The notes: generated by a model not told the origin, from the letters alone. 64,000 nt of DNA from Thalassolituus sp. UBA1087 (GCA_002314145.1 DCCG01000045.1:1-64000); one strand, 5' to 3'; positions 16,116 through 26,207 are shown, numbered from the stretch's first letter. Program-made: numbers and translations.

Positions 16116-17131
16116 TCTCTGCCAACCCTTTCCCGATAACGCCCCGGTGCTTCACCGGTCCAGCGTTTGAAGGCCCTCTGAAACGCTGTCGCTGAACCAA
16201 ATCCGAGCAAATACGCGATTTCCCCCAGCGTCAGCGCCGTATCCTTCACATAACTGACCGCCAGATCCCGCCGGGTATCATTTAACACCTGCTGGAACGT
16301 AGTGCCTTCATCCACCAGTCGCCGCCTGACCGTCCAGGGCGCCATATTAAGCCGCTGTGCAACCTGCTCCAGCGTCGGTGTCTGACCATTCAGTAACGGC
16401 CCGATAGCACGCTCGGTGATCTCCCTGAAACTCAGCCCCAGCCGGACTCTTTCCAGCTCACGGTCAGCCTGCTGACGGAGGCCGTTATAGGTGGATGAAC
16501 AACGGGAAATCACCGGCAGATCGAGCGCCCAGTCATGCAGTGTGATGGCATTGCGCGGTGCTCCGAAGCGGATCTCACCGCGAAAGCAGTCGTTGTAATG
16601 TTCACGGTAGTCAGGCTCTGAAAATTCCACCTCGACGCGCCGCAGAATATCCTGCCGGCCACACAGCGCTGACAGAAAGTGATACCAGCTGCTGAGCACA
16701 GAATCGACAACAAACAGGTTATAACGGTTGTAAGGACTGATGGAGTAAAAGCAGCAGACGCCCTGCCCCTGCTCAATATAAAATGCTGACTGCCCCCGGG
16801 CGTTAAAGCTCGATAACAACTGATAATCGAGTAATGCCCGTGCTGCCGTGCGCACATCCGCTGCACTCTGAGCCAGCAATCCTGGCAGCCCCATGGCGGG
16901 CGCCGATGTGTGCCGGCCCATTTCAAGCCCCAGCCAGGGCATATCAAAAGCCTGTATGAAACTGTGCCCCATACGCATAAAACGGGGAATACTGATGCGC
17001 GCATCCGGCGAAGATAAGCGCAGCTCATCCAGCTGATACTGGCTGAGAATATCACCCGGACTGCCGCCGCCCTCCTCAACCGCACGGGCCATCAGCTCCA
17101 CATAAGCGACAGAAATATCACCCAGACGCAT
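16079..17131 (-). CDS. AraC-family regulator with Arabinose_bd-type N-terminus (1 of 3)
   Basis: 350 residues. The N-terminal two-thirds fits the Arabinose_bd-type sensor domain found in OruR-like regulators (LGLEMGRHTSAPAMGLPGLLAQSAADVRTA spread over about 85-120). The C-terminal part has the two AraC helix-turn-helix motifs: LEQVAQRLNMAPWTVRRRL and LGEIAYLLGFGSATAFQRAFKRWTGEAPGRYR. A serine-rich tail after the second motif is encoded opposite the GAT repeats of the acidic micro-ORF, so the tail may be an accident of overlap. Ligand unknown. Two further members of this family occur in the window at 39403 and 43234. Confidence 0.92.
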   Translation of the reverse strand: MRLGDISVAYVELMARAVEEGGGSPGDILSQYQLDELRLSSPDARISIPRFMRMGHSFIQAFDMPWLGLEMGRHTSAPAMGLPGLLAQSAADVRTAARALLDYQLLSSFNARGQSAFYIEQGQGVCCFYSISPYNRYNLFVVDSVLSSWYHFLSALCGRQDILRRVEVEFSEPDYREHYNDCFRGEIRFGAPRNAITLHDWALDLPVISRCSSTYNGLRQQADRELERVRLGLSFREITERAIGPLLNGQTPTLEQVAQRLNMAPWTVRRRLVDEGTTFQQVLNDTRRDLAVSYVKDTALTLGEIAYLLGFGSATAFQRAFKRWTGEAPGRYRERVGRDYISTASSTSSS

Positions 17132-17150
17132 AATTCAGCAACAGCCGTTC

Positions 17151-17960
17151 TCAGGCATCAAAACCGCCGTTTCCCGGCCGGTTGTCAGTGTCATCATCCT
17201 CATCTTCAGTGTCAGGACGATCGACGGCTTCCTCAGGTGTCTGCTCATAGAAGGACAACAGAAAGCGGTATGTGAGTGACAGCATTACCAGTGAAATCAG
17301 GGTCGTAATATAGCTGCCAAAAGCGGCCACATAATTCAGCACGGCAATGTCCAGCAGATACAGCAACAGAAATGGCGCGGTCATCAGCAATGGAATAATG
17401 ATCACCACCAGTACCATACGGCTGCCATTCCCCTCACTCATGGCCCAGGCCCGTTTCAGCGAAGTTTTACGTCCCAGCGCCACTTCCGGCAGCGTGACGG
17501 AAAAGCGGCCCCAGATATACAGTGCCGGCAGCGCACCGGCTACCGCCGCCAGCGGCATCAGCTCTTTCCCCAGTACCATCATCAGCGCCACCATAATGAT
17601 AAAAAACAGCACCGCCGCCATGATACCGATCTGCAAAGCCCGCAACAGATAACCAAACTCTTCCCGCTTCCACATATGAATTGCGTTGCGGTTCCATTGC
17701 TCCTGCGGCAGCAGGGTAAAACGGTGAGCAGCCGTGGCAAACAGTACGCTGAGCAGCAGTGAAACTATCAGGAAGAGTAACTGCCCCCAATGGTTAGTGG
17801 GAATAAACTGCGAACTGGTCCAGTCCACGAACGCCAGCAGCAGGATCGCCGGCAAAAACATGGCCAATACCTGTTGTCGCTTCTGCCACAACAGATTGAC
17901 CGCTTCTGAAATCATATCACCGACCGGTAATTCGGTATTCAGACCAAGGGGGCTTTTCAT
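17151..17960 (-). CDS. Multi-spanning membrane protein, YciC-like
   Basis: 269 residues with about six hydrophobic segments and a C-terminal cytoplasmic tail that is very acidic (EAVDRPDTEDEDDDTDN). The order of a basic helix (NLLWQKRQQVLAMFLPAILLL), pairs of hydrophobic helices and a GRFSVTLPEVALGRKTSLKRAW segment resembles the YciC/UPF0259 and related integral-membrane families. The ATG at 17960 begins the first hydrophobic part; a longer upstream frame crosses the terminator at 18000-18030 and is rejected. It is read in the same direction as the RND operon but separated by that terminator. Function unknown. Confidence 0.8.
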   Translation of the reverse strand: MKSPLGLNTELPVGDMISEAVNLLWQKRQQVLAMFLPAILLLAFVDWTSSQFIPTNHWGQLLFLIVSLLLSVLFATAAHRFTLLPQEQWNRNAIHMWKREEFGYLLRALQIGIMAAVLFFIIMVALMMVLGKELMPLAAVAGALPALYIWGRFSVTLPEVALGRKTSLKRAWAMSEGNGSRMVLVVIIIPLLMTAPFLLLYLLDIAVLNYVAAFGSYITTLISLVMLSLTYRFLLSFYEQTPEEAVDRPDTEDEDDDTDNRPGNGGFDA

Positions 17961-17999
17961 AATCAGGTTCTCTGCATCAATACTGCCTGGTATTGTCGC

Positions 18000-18030
18000 A
18001 AAAAAAACGGTGGCCGTGGCCACCGTTTTT
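18000..18030. terminator. Bidirectional terminator
   Basis: AAAAACGGTGGCC, GT, GGCCACCGTTTTT: a perfect 13-base-pair stem with A and T runs. It ends the RND operon on the minus strand just after its stop at 18038. Confidence 0.93.
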
Positions 18031-18037
18031 GTGATTA

Positions 18038-20524
18038 TTACCCCGCTGGCGGAATATCGCCATGCCGTTTCTTGTGACGGGCAATAATTTTTTCCGGACG
18101 GAGCAGATAATGCGCCAGCGCTGGCAGCAGAATCAGCGCGCCCAGCATGTTCCACAGGAACATAAAGGTCAGCAGAATCCCCATGTCAGCCTGGAACTTG
18201 ATCGGCGACAGAATCCAGGTCGCAACCCCCAGCGCTAATGTGACACCGGTGAAGCTGACCGCTTTACCAGTCGATTTCAGGGTCTCCAGGAAGGCTTCCT
18301 GCATGGATTTACCGGCAATCAGCATCACCTCAAGACGGCTGTAGATGTAGATACCATAATCCACACCGATACCAACCCCTAACGCAATCACCGGCAATGT
18401 CGCCACCTTCACCCCGATGCCGAGATACGTCATCAGCGCCTGACTGAGGACAGAGGTCAACGCCAGTGGTAACAGAATACAGGCCACCGCGGTGAACGAG
18501 CGGAAGGTCATAAAGCACAGCACAAACACCACTACATACACGAAAATCAGCATGGTGTCCTGTGCGTCGGCAATCACCTGGTTGGTCGCGGCTTCGATCC
18601 CGGCATTACCGGACGCCAGCTGGAAGCGGACCGGCACGGAATCAATTTCACCGTTTTCGATGGCCTCCTGAGTTTCAGCAATGGTGTAGCTGAAGTACTT
18701 TTCATCGACGTTATCGTCGTACTGAGATTTAAACTCTTCAACCGCAGCTACGGCTGTTTCCAGCGTTTCTGCTTTGTGATCGTTCAGATAAATAATCACC
18801 GGTGTCATGGAACAGTCGGGATTAATCAGCCCGCTGGGGGCACGCTGAATCGAGGTATTCAGAATAGTCTGGTTACGCGACAGAGCCGACCAGTTCAGGT
18901 TGCCTTCGTTCATGGCCTTGGTCACCAGCTTGGAGACCGTCACCAGCGAGGTGGTGGACTGTACGCCGTCAACGTTATCCATGTACCACATAAAGCGGTC
19001 AATGGCGTCCATCACTTTATAGCTGTTGCACTGCTCTTTACCGCTTTCCACCATCACCACCAGAACGTCCGAACTGGTGGAATAATTGGACACCATAAAG
19101 TCGTTATCGAGGTTATAACGGGAATCCGCGCGCAGCTCCGGTGCGCCTTTATCCAGATCACCGATTTTCAGATCCTGACTCATAAAGTAGCCGCCAATGG
19201 CCATAACCACGGCAATAACCACCGGAACCGGAGCAACTTTACCGTTGGCAAAGAACGACATGGCTTTCCACAGTTTGGGTTCTGCGGCTTCGGTCTTTTT
19301 CGCGTGCGCCACCCCGGACTGACTGATACCGATGTAAGACATAACAATCGGCAACAGCACCAGGTTGGTGATAATGATCATGGCCACACCGATACTGGCT
19401 GCCATCGCCAGTTCCTGAATCACACCGATATCAATAAACAGCAGTGTCAGGAAACCCATCGCATCCGACAGCAGTGCCAGCATGCCGGGCACATACAGGC
19501 CACGGAAGGCTTTACGGGCAGCCTGCACATGGTTGGCGCCCTTGCCGGCTTCAATTGCAATACCGTTAATAATCTGTACGCCATGGGAAATACCGATGGC
19601 AAATACCAGGAAAGGCACCAGCACGGAATACAGGTCCACGGTGTAGCCCAGCAGAGCCAGAGCCCCCAGCTGCCAGATAACGGCGGTCAGGGAAGCCAGA
19701 ATCGGCACAATGGTGCCCTTCGGGCAGCGCGAATACAGGTACAGCAGAACAGCCGTGGCAATCATGGCGATCAGAAAGAACACGGCAATCTGACGGGCAC
19801 CGTCCATCAGGTCACCGAGTTTTTTCGGCGTGCCCGTAATGTAAATGCGGTATTTACCATCCTGACTGTATTTCGCGCGGATTTTTTCTTCCAGATCGTG
19901 AGAGAACTGCTGATAGCTGAGCTTCTCACCGGTTTCCGGATCTTTTTCTACCAGCGGTACATCAATAATGGACGAGGTAAAATCGTTGGAAACCAGACGC
20001 CCGACCTGCCCGGATTTCAATACGTTCTGGCGTACCTGTTCCAGACTTTCAGGGCTGCCATCGTAAGTACTCGGAATAACCGGACCGCCCTGGAAGCCTT
20101 CTTCCGTTACTTCCATCCAGCGGGTGTTGGGCGTCCACAAAGATTGCATCCCTGAGCGGTCGACACCATTAACGAAGAAAACTTCATCGTTAATCTTGCT
20201 CAGGGTTTCCATATAATCTTTGGTGAAAATATCGCCATCCACCGCTTCCACGGCAATTTTGACGTTGGCGACACCACTTTTCATATCATCCTTGTGAACC
20301 AGATAATTCTGAATGTACTCGTGGTTCAGCGGGATATATTTTTCAATGCTGGAGTCCAGCTTAACTTTGGTCAGCCCGTAACCGAACAACAGCGTCAGCG
20401 CCGCGAGGATTAACAGCACCAGACCACGGTTATGGAAAAGAAAACGTTCCAGAGCCGGCTCTGTCTCTTTCGACAGAATGTAGTGTTCAGGCTCAGAAGA
20501 ATAACGGTGTTTTTGTTCACTCAT
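18038..20524 (-). CDS. RND-superfamily exporter (COG1033/MMPL type) of the DUF1329 module
   Basis: 828 residues, twelve expected membrane helices in two repeats: a single helix (about 32-52), a periplasmic domain, five helices (about 250-400), then the same again. Typical segments are SSIEKYIPLNHEY after helix 1, VPFLVFAIGISHGVQIINGIAIEAGKG and LPVIALGVGIGVDYGIYIYSRLE in the repeated sensing helices. Unlike HAE1 pumps it is short and has small loops, as in exporters of lipids and hopanoids. It is last in an operon after DUF1329 and YCF48 proteins, which in Pseudomonas also travel with such an exporter. Likely cargo is hydrophobic, but this is inference. Confidence 0.9.
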   Translation of the reverse strand: MSEQKHRYSSEPEHYILSKETEPALERFLFHNRGLVLLILAALTLLFGYGLTKVKLDSSIEKYIPLNHEYIQNYLVHKDDMKSGVANVKIAVEAVDGDIFTKDYMETLSKINDEVFFVNGVDRSGMQSLWTPNTRWMEVTEEGFQGGPVIPSTYDGSPESLEQVRQNVLKSGQVGRLVSNDFTSSIIDVPLVEKDPETGEKLSYQQFSHDLEEKIRAKYSQDGKYRIYITGTPKKLGDLMDGARQIAVFFLIAMIATAVLLYLYSRCPKGTIVPILASLTAVIWQLGALALLGYTVDLYSVLVPFLVFAIGISHGVQIINGIAIEAGKGANHVQAARKAFRGLYVPGMLALLSDAMGFLTLLFIDIGVIQELAMAASIGVAMIIITNLVLLPIVMSYIGISQSGVAHAKKTEAAEPKLWKAMSFFANGKVAPVPVVIAVVMAIGGYFMSQDLKIGDLDKGAPELRADSRYNLDNDFMVSNYSTSSDVLVVMVESGKEQCNSYKVMDAIDRFMWYMDNVDGVQSTTSLVTVSKLVTKAMNEGNLNWSALSRNQTILNTSIQRAPSGLINPDCSMTPVIIYLNDHKAETLETAVAAVEEFKSQYDDNVDEKYFSYTIAETQEAIENGEIDSVPVRFQLASGNAGIEAATNQVIADAQDTMLIFVYVVVFVLCFMTFRSFTAVACILLPLALTSVLSQALMTYLGIGVKVATLPVIALGVGIGVDYGIYIYSRLEVMLIAGKSMQEAFLETLKSTGKAVSFTGVTLALGVATWILSPIKFQADMGILLTFMFLWNMLGALILLPALAHYLLRPEKIIARHKKRHGDIPPAG

Positions 20525-20526
20525 GA

Positions 20527-21744
20527 TCAGAGATCTCCTGCTGCCATACTGATGGTCTGATGGATTAATTCGGCTTCAGCGTTGAGGCGCATGACCCCGG
20601 CTTCACCGACCAGAACAAAATGGCCATCGGATGTTTCCGCAGCAGCGGCATAGCCTTTACGACCTTCCAGCGTGGTCGCTTCCGGTTGCGACAGCGACTG
20701 ATCAAATACCACAACAGAACCGGCATTGCCGACCAGCAGTGTGTGCTCTTTTCCCACGACACCGGAGAGAACCGTCTGCTCACTGCCGGTATCAATTTCG
20801 TTCCAGACAACACCACCATCAAGGGATTCATAAACATGGCCACGCAGACCAAACAGCAATTGTTTGTCGCCTTTGGCGACTATGCCAAACAGAGAACCAT
20901 CGTATGGGGATTCCTGCACGGACCAGGTTTCTCCCAGATCATCTGAACGCAACAGCATGCCCATTTCGCCGGCAACGGTCAGAGACTGAGGACCCACCAG
21001 AGAAATAGCATTGATGTGCAGACGCTGAGGATTATTTAACCGGGCAGAGGCATCCTGCCAGCTCTGACCACCGTCAGAAGTATGAAAAAACATGCCGTAT
21101 GCACCAACGGCAAAACCGCGTTTGGCGTCGTAAAACCAGACGTCGAGGAAAGGTTTGGTTGAGCCGGTTTCCAGATCGTATAAGGCGTCTTCCAGACCGA
21201 AGGTGGCATCTTCAAGGGCAATTTCTGCGTCTTCAATGGCGATATCATCACCATTGGCTTCGGCTTCTTCCAGCCGTGCAGCAGCTTTGGCCTTTTTCGC
21301 TCTGGCCCCTTCAACCATAGCCTCATTGGCTTTATAGCCGTCAAACTGTTTGCTCCAGGTTTTCCCGCCATCGGTGGAATGCAGAATCACACCGTCATGG
21401 CCGACGGCCCAGCCATAGTCACCGGATGGAAAATACACGGCTGTCAGAGTCACGGAGACAGGCACCGATGCCTGCGTCCAGGAAGCGCCCTGATCATCAG
21501 AATAAATAATGTGGCCATGACCACCGACGGCTACCAGACGCTGATCGACACGGATCACATCCAGCAAAAGTGCTTCATGGGCTTTTTCAGTCGCCAGTGC
21601 GGGCGTATTGAGTGGGTCTTGCCATACCGCCTGCGCAGTCGTTGTCAGAGACAGACTGAGCATTATCAACCCGGCACGGGCGAAGCCGGTTCGCAGAGCC
21701 TTACCCAATGCATGGGCAGACTTCTGAACCAAATCAGAAAACAT
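20527..21744 (-). CDS. YCF48-type beta-propeller protein, exported
   Basis: 405 residues with an N-terminal signal sequence (hydrophobic part about 22-39, ending TTAQA) and repeated BNR/Asp-box-like units: SDDQGASW, STDGGKTW, TSDGGQSW, SDDLGETW. These mark the YCF48/HCF136 beta-propeller family. An unusual helical insert rich in Ala, Glu and Asp (about 140-195) interrupts the propeller between the second and third repeats. GGAG lies upstream of the start and the stop is two bases before the exporter start, so translation is coupled. In other bacteria this family assists assembly of membrane complexes; here it may bind the RND partner in the periplasm. Confidence 0.92.
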   Translation of the reverse strand: MFSDLVQKSAHALGKALRTGFARAGLIMLSLSLTTTAQAVWQDPLNTPALATEKAHEALLLDVIRVDQRLVAVGGHGHIIYSDDQGASWTQASVPVSVTLTAVYFPSGDYGWAVGHDGVILHSTDGGKTWSKQFDGYKANEAMVEGARAKKAKAAARLEEAEANGDDIAIEDAEIALEDATFGLEDALYDLETGSTKPFLDVWFYDAKRGFAVGAYGMFFHTSDGGQSWQDASARLNNPQRLHINAISLVGPQSLTVAGEMGMLLRSDDLGETWSVQESPYDGSLFGIVAKGDKQLLFGLRGHVYESLDGGVVWNEIDTGSEQTVLSGVVGKEHTLLVGNAGSVVVFDQSLSQPEATTLEGRKGYAAAAETSDGHFVLVGEAGVMRLNAEAELIHQTISMAAGDL

Positions 21745-21844
21745 AAGGAGCTCCGTTTTTATAGTAATGTCGGAAGGCCGCTAGTCTAGCTGACAGACGT
21801 AACATTGACTAACGTCTAGTTGTAACAGAATGTAAGAAATTTCC

Positions 21845-21877
21845 GTCCCCGATTCAACACAGAAGCGGGGACTTTTT
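21845..21877 (+). terminator. Hairpin within the DUF1329-YCF48 gap
   Basis: GTCCCCG and CGGGGAC arms with a T run on the plus-strand side. On the minus strand, the direction of the operon, it lacks a T run, so it would act only as a partial barrier or a stabiliser between the two cistrons. It could also stop antisense transcription. Confidence 0.45.
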
Positions 21878-21915
21878 ATACCGTCAGAAAGCCCGCAGGC
21901 CTTACTGTCAGGGCC

Positions 21916-23283
21916 TTAACGACGACCCCGGCGGCGCAGTTCAGACGGTGTAAAATAACGTTCACCCGGCGGTTCCTGACTGTAATCCACGGTACCGTTT
22001 TCCTCGTTATCCAGCCCCTGCAGATGATAACGGCGGGCCTTGATATCGTGGAAAACATCCATCGCACTCCAGGTTACCGGCAATTCATAAAAGTTCTTGA
22101 TATACGCCAGATTCACCCGCCAGAGTTCACCTTTTTCGTCATACAGATCCGCTGCTGCGATCTGCCAGGTATCTTCATCCAGATAATAAACCCGCTTACT
22201 GTATACATGGCGCACGCCATCTTTCAGCCTGCCTTCCACGACCCAGACACGGTGCTTTTCATAACGGGTGTAATCCGGGTTGAGATGGCCGGGTTTAATC
22301 AGATCTTCATATTCCACATCGCCGGAAGTCAGACGGTAACTGTTGTATGGAATATATATTTCGCGCTTCCCTTTCAGCTCCCATTCATAACGGTCCGGCG
22401 CGCCGTTATACATATCCGTATCATCGGCATAACGCAGACCATCGGCGGCTGCAATCGGAGTGTCATAAGCAAGATTAGGTGCCCGCCGTACCCGCCGCTG
22501 ACCGGCGTTGTAACCCCATGCCTGGCGGGGCTCTTCCACCTGATTGAGGGTTTCATGTACCAGCACAGCGCCACCGGCTAAGCGCGCCGGGGCTTTGGTA
22601 AACGACAGGTAATAAAAAAGAATATTATTCAGGTCATCAATGGTGCGGTCATTGCGGTAGTAGTTAAATTCCACTTCCTGCTGCACGGTCACCAGAGAAT
22701 AATCACCATCAGTATGAACAGCAATTTCTGACGCCCGCCGCACCAGATAGGTACCACGCCAGCGGGTTATGTGATTCCAGATGGCTTCCAGACCGGTTTT
22801 GGCAATCGGGAAAGGAATACCACCGTAAGCGTAAAGCAGACCGTTACCGGCTTCTGTCAGCTCAGCGCGGATGGCATTTTTATAGGTGTTTTCATACACC
22901 CAGTCCGGCGCTGCGGCAGTACGGCGGGTTTTATAAACCGGCATACGGAATGTATCCGGATAAGTAGCAAACATGGCCTTCTGACCTGCGGTCAGATATT
23001 TTTCAAACTGGCTCATGTTGGATGCCGTGATCTCGAACAGGGGTTTATCCTGCGGATAAGGGTCCGGGTGATGTTGTCCGGGTTTCTGATAGCTTTCCGG
23101 CGGCAGACTGAGACCACCACGCCAGGGTGGAATATCACTGCCATTGCCCTGCCGTTCGCCCCCCAGCGGGGTCAGCTCCCCTTTCAGTTTATCGGCTTCT
23201 TTTACAGATACGGCTGCATGGGCAGTATTGACCAGGCAGATAAGCGCCAGTGCGCCAGCCGCGAGTAAATTATTCTTGTTCAT
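21916..23283 (-). CDS. DUF1329 domain protein, exported
   Basis: 455 residues with signal peptide (about 1-24, ending NTAHA). Typical DUF1329 features follow: KLKGELTPLGGERQGN near the mature start, PPWRGGL, TASNMSQFEKYLTAGQKAMFATYPDTFRMPVY, and near the end RVWVVEGRLKDGVRHVYSKRVYYLDEDTWQIAAADLYD. The family has a LolA/LolB-like fold and is usually co-encoded with DUF1302 outer-membrane barrels and RND exporters. The ATG at 23283 has GAGG upstream. The DUF1302 partner is not in this window. The region 23284-23540 before pepN has no gene that I can support. Confidence 0.93.
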   Translation of the reverse strand: MNKNNLLAAGALALICLVNTAHAAVSVKEADKLKGELTPLGGERQGNGSDIPPWRGGLSLPPESYQKPGQHHPDPYPQDKPLFEITASNMSQFEKYLTAGQKAMFATYPDTFRMPVYKTRRTAAAPDWVYENTYKNAIRAELTEAGNGLLYAYGGIPFPIAKTGLEAIWNHITRWRGTYLVRRASEIAVHTDGDYSLVTVQQEVEFNYYRNDRTIDDLNNILFYYLSFTKAPARLAGGAVLVHETLNQVEEPRQAWGYNAGQRRVRRAPNLAYDTPIAAADGLRYADDTDMYNGAPDRYEWELKGKREIYIPYNSYRLTSGDVEYEDLIKPGHLNPDYTRYEKHRVWVVEGRLKDGVRHVYSKRVYYLDEDTWQIAAADLYDEKGELWRVNLAYIKNFYELPVTWSAMDVFHDIKARRYHLQGLDNEENGTVDYSQEPPGERYFTPSELRRRGRR

Positions 23284-23542
23284 TATGCGACCTCGATTTT
23301 TACCGCTTCCTGCGGCACTTCCCTTTGGCCAAGGATAAAGAATCCTGGCCCAATGCTCAAACGAAAGGTACCTCTGGTTGATTTCGCCCGCCGTGCGCGG
23401 GGCTGGTTGCCATAGCAATGACAAAAAACGTCACGTTGCTTTCTGACATCCACATCCGCACATCTGAACTTACGATAGGCCGGTACTGTGCCACCAACGA
23501 CACAGCACCGTCTGTCAGGCAGGGCCAGCCTGACTTATGCAG

Positions 23543-23568
23543 AAAAAACCGGGGGAGCCCCGTTTTTT
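23543..23568. terminator. Terminator after pepN
   Basis: AAAAAAC, C bulge, GGGG, GAG loop, CCCC, GTTTTTT. It lies immediately after the pepN stop and ends the long nadK-pepN operon; A and T runs flank both sides. Confidence 0.9.
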
Positions 23569-23570
23569 AG

Positions 23571-26204
23571 TTATTTAAAGGCACCCAGGCTCTTACTGAC
23601 CACCTCGTACACATCTTTGGACAATGTTCCCTGTGCCATAATGCGTTGTAATTGTGCCTTCATTTGTTGTGCCTGTGCTGGCACCAGACGTTTCCATTTG
23701 GTCAGCGGTCCGAGTAAACGCGCAGCCAGTTGCGGATTGGATTCATCCAGTTTTAATACCGCATCCGCCAATAATTCATAACCACTGCCGTCAGCAGCGT
23801 GAAAATGTACCAGCGCTTTATTGGCAAAGGCGCCAATGACAGAGCGGACTTTGTTAGGATTGCGCCAGTCAAATACCTCATGCGCCTGCAGTGAACGGAT
23901 AAATGCAGCACTGCTGAGTTCGGCAGAACCGGCCTGTACTGACAGCCACTGATTCACGACCAGAGAATCCCCTGACCACTGCTGATAGAAGCTCTGCAGC
24001 AGAGTTTCCGCCATGGCTTTATCGCCGCTGTTAACCACAGCCACCAGCGCCGCCATCTGGTCGGTCATATTATCTGCGGCGGCGAACTGCTGTTCTGCCG
24101 CTGTCAGACCATCACGGCTGGTTTTCGCCCAATACGCCAGCGCCAGATTTTTAAGCGCCCGGGCTGACATCTGTGCCGGTTCCGGCGCATAAGGCGCATC
24201 GGACGTCAGACGGCGGTAACAGTCAACAAATTCATCCTGCAGAGAGGCCGCCATCGCCAGCTGCACTTTTTTACGTGCCGCGTGAATAGCCTGAGGATCA
24301 ACGACCTCAGAAAATTCCGCAATGTAGGCTTCGGACGGCAGCGACAGCAGGTAGGTCACCATCGCCGGATCCAGAGTGTCATCGTTCAGCAGTGCGACGA
24401 AGGTTGCCCGGGCTTCGTCAGATAAGCTGAAGTCTTCTGTCATCGCAGCGTTAATCCAGTTCAGCATCAGCCGCTGCCCGGCATCCCAGCGATTAAAACC
24501 GTCACTGTCATGTTTCAGGCGAAACAGCAGTTCTTCATCGGACTGGGCAAAATTCACTTTTACCGGCGCAGAAAAATCACGCAACAGAGAAACGACGGGC
24601 TGCTCTTTCACATCACTGAATACGAACGTCTGTTCTGCTTCGGTGAGGTGCAGAACCTGACTGGCATCAGTCCAGGCTTCCGCCGGGGTGACATTCACCG
24701 GCATATCCCCGCCATCGGCGCCGATCAGCCCCAGCTGCAGAGGAATCCACATGGGCTTTTTATCGCTTTGCCCCGGGGTATCAGGACAGTTCTGACGCAG
24801 GGTTAAACGCAGAACCTGTGCGTCGGCGTCATAGTCTGACTGAACATCAATTACCGGCGTGCCGGCCTGCTTATACCAGAGTTTAAACTGAGTTAAATCC
24901 ACGCCATTGGCATCTTCCATGGCGCCGACAAAGTCATAAATAGTGACGGCCTGACCATCGTGACGCCCGAAATACAGATCGGAACCTTTACGGAAACCTT
25001 CGGCGCCGAGAATTTTGCGGATCATGCCAACCACTTCCGCACCTTTTTCATAAATGGTGACGGTATAAAAATTGGATATTTCAATAAAAGAATCCGGCTG
25101 TACCGGATGCGCCATAGGCCCGCTGTCTTCGGCAAATTGCACAGTGCGCAGAATATTGGCGTCTTCAATACGTTTTACCGTGGCGGAATTCATATCGGAT
25201 GAAAAACCGGCATCACGGAATACGGTGAAGCCTTCTTTCAGACTCAGCTGAAACCAGTCGCGGCAGGTTACCCGGTTACCGGACCAATTATGAAAATATT
25301 CGTGTGCCACAATGGATTCAATGCGCTGATAAGCGGCATCCGTAGCGGTCTGCGGGTTAGCCAGCACACAGGATGAATTAAAAATATTCAGCCCTTTATT
25401 TTCCATCGCGCCCATATTGAAATCATCCACGGCGACGATCATAAAAATATCCAGATCGTATTCACGGCCGTAGGTTTCTTCATCCCAGCGCATGGAGCGC
25501 TTGAGTGCATCCAGGGCGTAATCCGTTTTATCGATATTCTGCGGTTCAACAAAAATCTGCAGTTTGACGTTGCGGCCACTGCGGGTCACAAAGGTATCTT
25601 CTTTACTCAGCAGGGAACCAGCCACCAGTGCGAACAGATAAGCGGGTTTTTTATGCGGATCGTGCCAGCTGACTTTACGCACGCCGTTATTTTCACTTTC
25701 AGCGATTTTATTGCCGTTGGAGAGCATCACCGGGTATTTATCAGCATCGGCAATAATATGGGTGGTAAACACCGACATCACATCCGGACGATCCAGATAA
25801 TAGGTAATCCGGCGGAAACCTTCGGCTTCACACTGGGTGCAATACATACCACCGGAGCGGTACAGACCTTCCAGCGCAGTATTTTTATCCGGATAAATCC
25901 GGGTCTGCACCTGAAGACGGAATGCCTCAGGCACGGAGGTAATGGTCAGGGATTCGTCATCCGTGTGATAGTCAGCGGCGTTCAGCGTCTGACCGTCAAC
26001 AGCGACGGACACCAGCTCCAGCGCCTGACCGGCCAGCACCAGTGGTGCATCAGCCGCGGCATTTTTATTACGCGTCATTGTCAGCACGGAGGTTACCAGC
26101 GTTGACTCTTCACTGAGTTCAAACGTCAGATCCGTGGTTTCAATCCAGTAATCGGGTTCACGGTAGTCTTTCAGGTAAATCGCTTTAGGCTGAGCATCAC
26201 GCAT
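23571..26204 (-). CDS. pepN: Aminopeptidase N (M1 family)
   Basis: 877-residue zinc metallopeptidase that removes N-terminal residues from peptides in the cytoplasm. The exopeptidase motif GAMEN is at 265-269 and the zinc motif HEYFH at 301-305, followed by the expected downstream Glu in the SLKEGFTVFRD segment (LKEGF). Length and order fit PepN of proteobacteria (E. coli type), including the N-terminal KAIYLKDYREPDYWI. Last gene of the operon; its start is three bases after the DUF2797 stop. Complete, with no missing residues noted. Confidence 0.97.
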   Translation of the reverse strand: MRDAQPKAIYLKDYREPDYWIETTDLTFELSEESTLVTSVLTMTRNKNAAADAPLVLAGQALELVSVAVDGQTLNAADYHTDDESLTITSVPEAFRLQVQTRIYPDKNTALEGLYRSGGMYCTQCEAEGFRRITYYLDRPDVMSVFTTHIIADADKYPVMLSNGNKIAESENNGVRKVSWHDPHKKPAYLFALVAGSLLSKEDTFVTRSGRNVKLQIFVEPQNIDKTDYALDALKRSMRWDEETYGREYDLDIFMIVAVDDFNMGAMENKGLNIFNSSCVLANPQTATDAAYQRIESIVAHEYFHNWSGNRVTCRDWFQLSLKEGFTVFRDAGFSSDMNSATVKRIEDANILRTVQFAEDSGPMAHPVQPDSFIEISNFYTVTIYEKGAEVVGMIRKILGAEGFRKGSDLYFGRHDGQAVTIYDFVGAMEDANGVDLTQFKLWYKQAGTPVIDVQSDYDADAQVLRLTLRQNCPDTPGQSDKKPMWIPLQLGLIGADGGDMPVNVTPAEAWTDASQVLHLTEAEQTFVFSDVKEQPVVSLLRDFSAPVKVNFAQSDEELLFRLKHDSDGFNRWDAGQRLMLNWINAAMTEDFSLSDEARATFVALLNDDTLDPAMVTYLLSLPSEAYIAEFSEVVDPQAIHAARKKVQLAMAASLQDEFVDCYRRLTSDAPYAPEPAQMSARALKNLALAYWAKTSRDGLTAAEQQFAAADNMTDQMAALVAVVNSGDKAMAETLLQSFYQQWSGDSLVVNQWLSVQAGSAELSSAAFIRSLQAHEVFDWRNPNKVRSVIGAFANKALVHFHAADGSGYELLADAVLKLDESNPQLAARLLGPLTKWKRLVPAQAQQMKAQLQRIMAQGTLSKDVYEVVSKSLGAFK

Positions 26205-26207
26205 AAT

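Noticed and set aside
17961..18155. An N-terminal extension of the YciC-like protein
   Set aside because: It crosses the bidirectional terminator at 18000-18030 and overlaps the RND exporter end.
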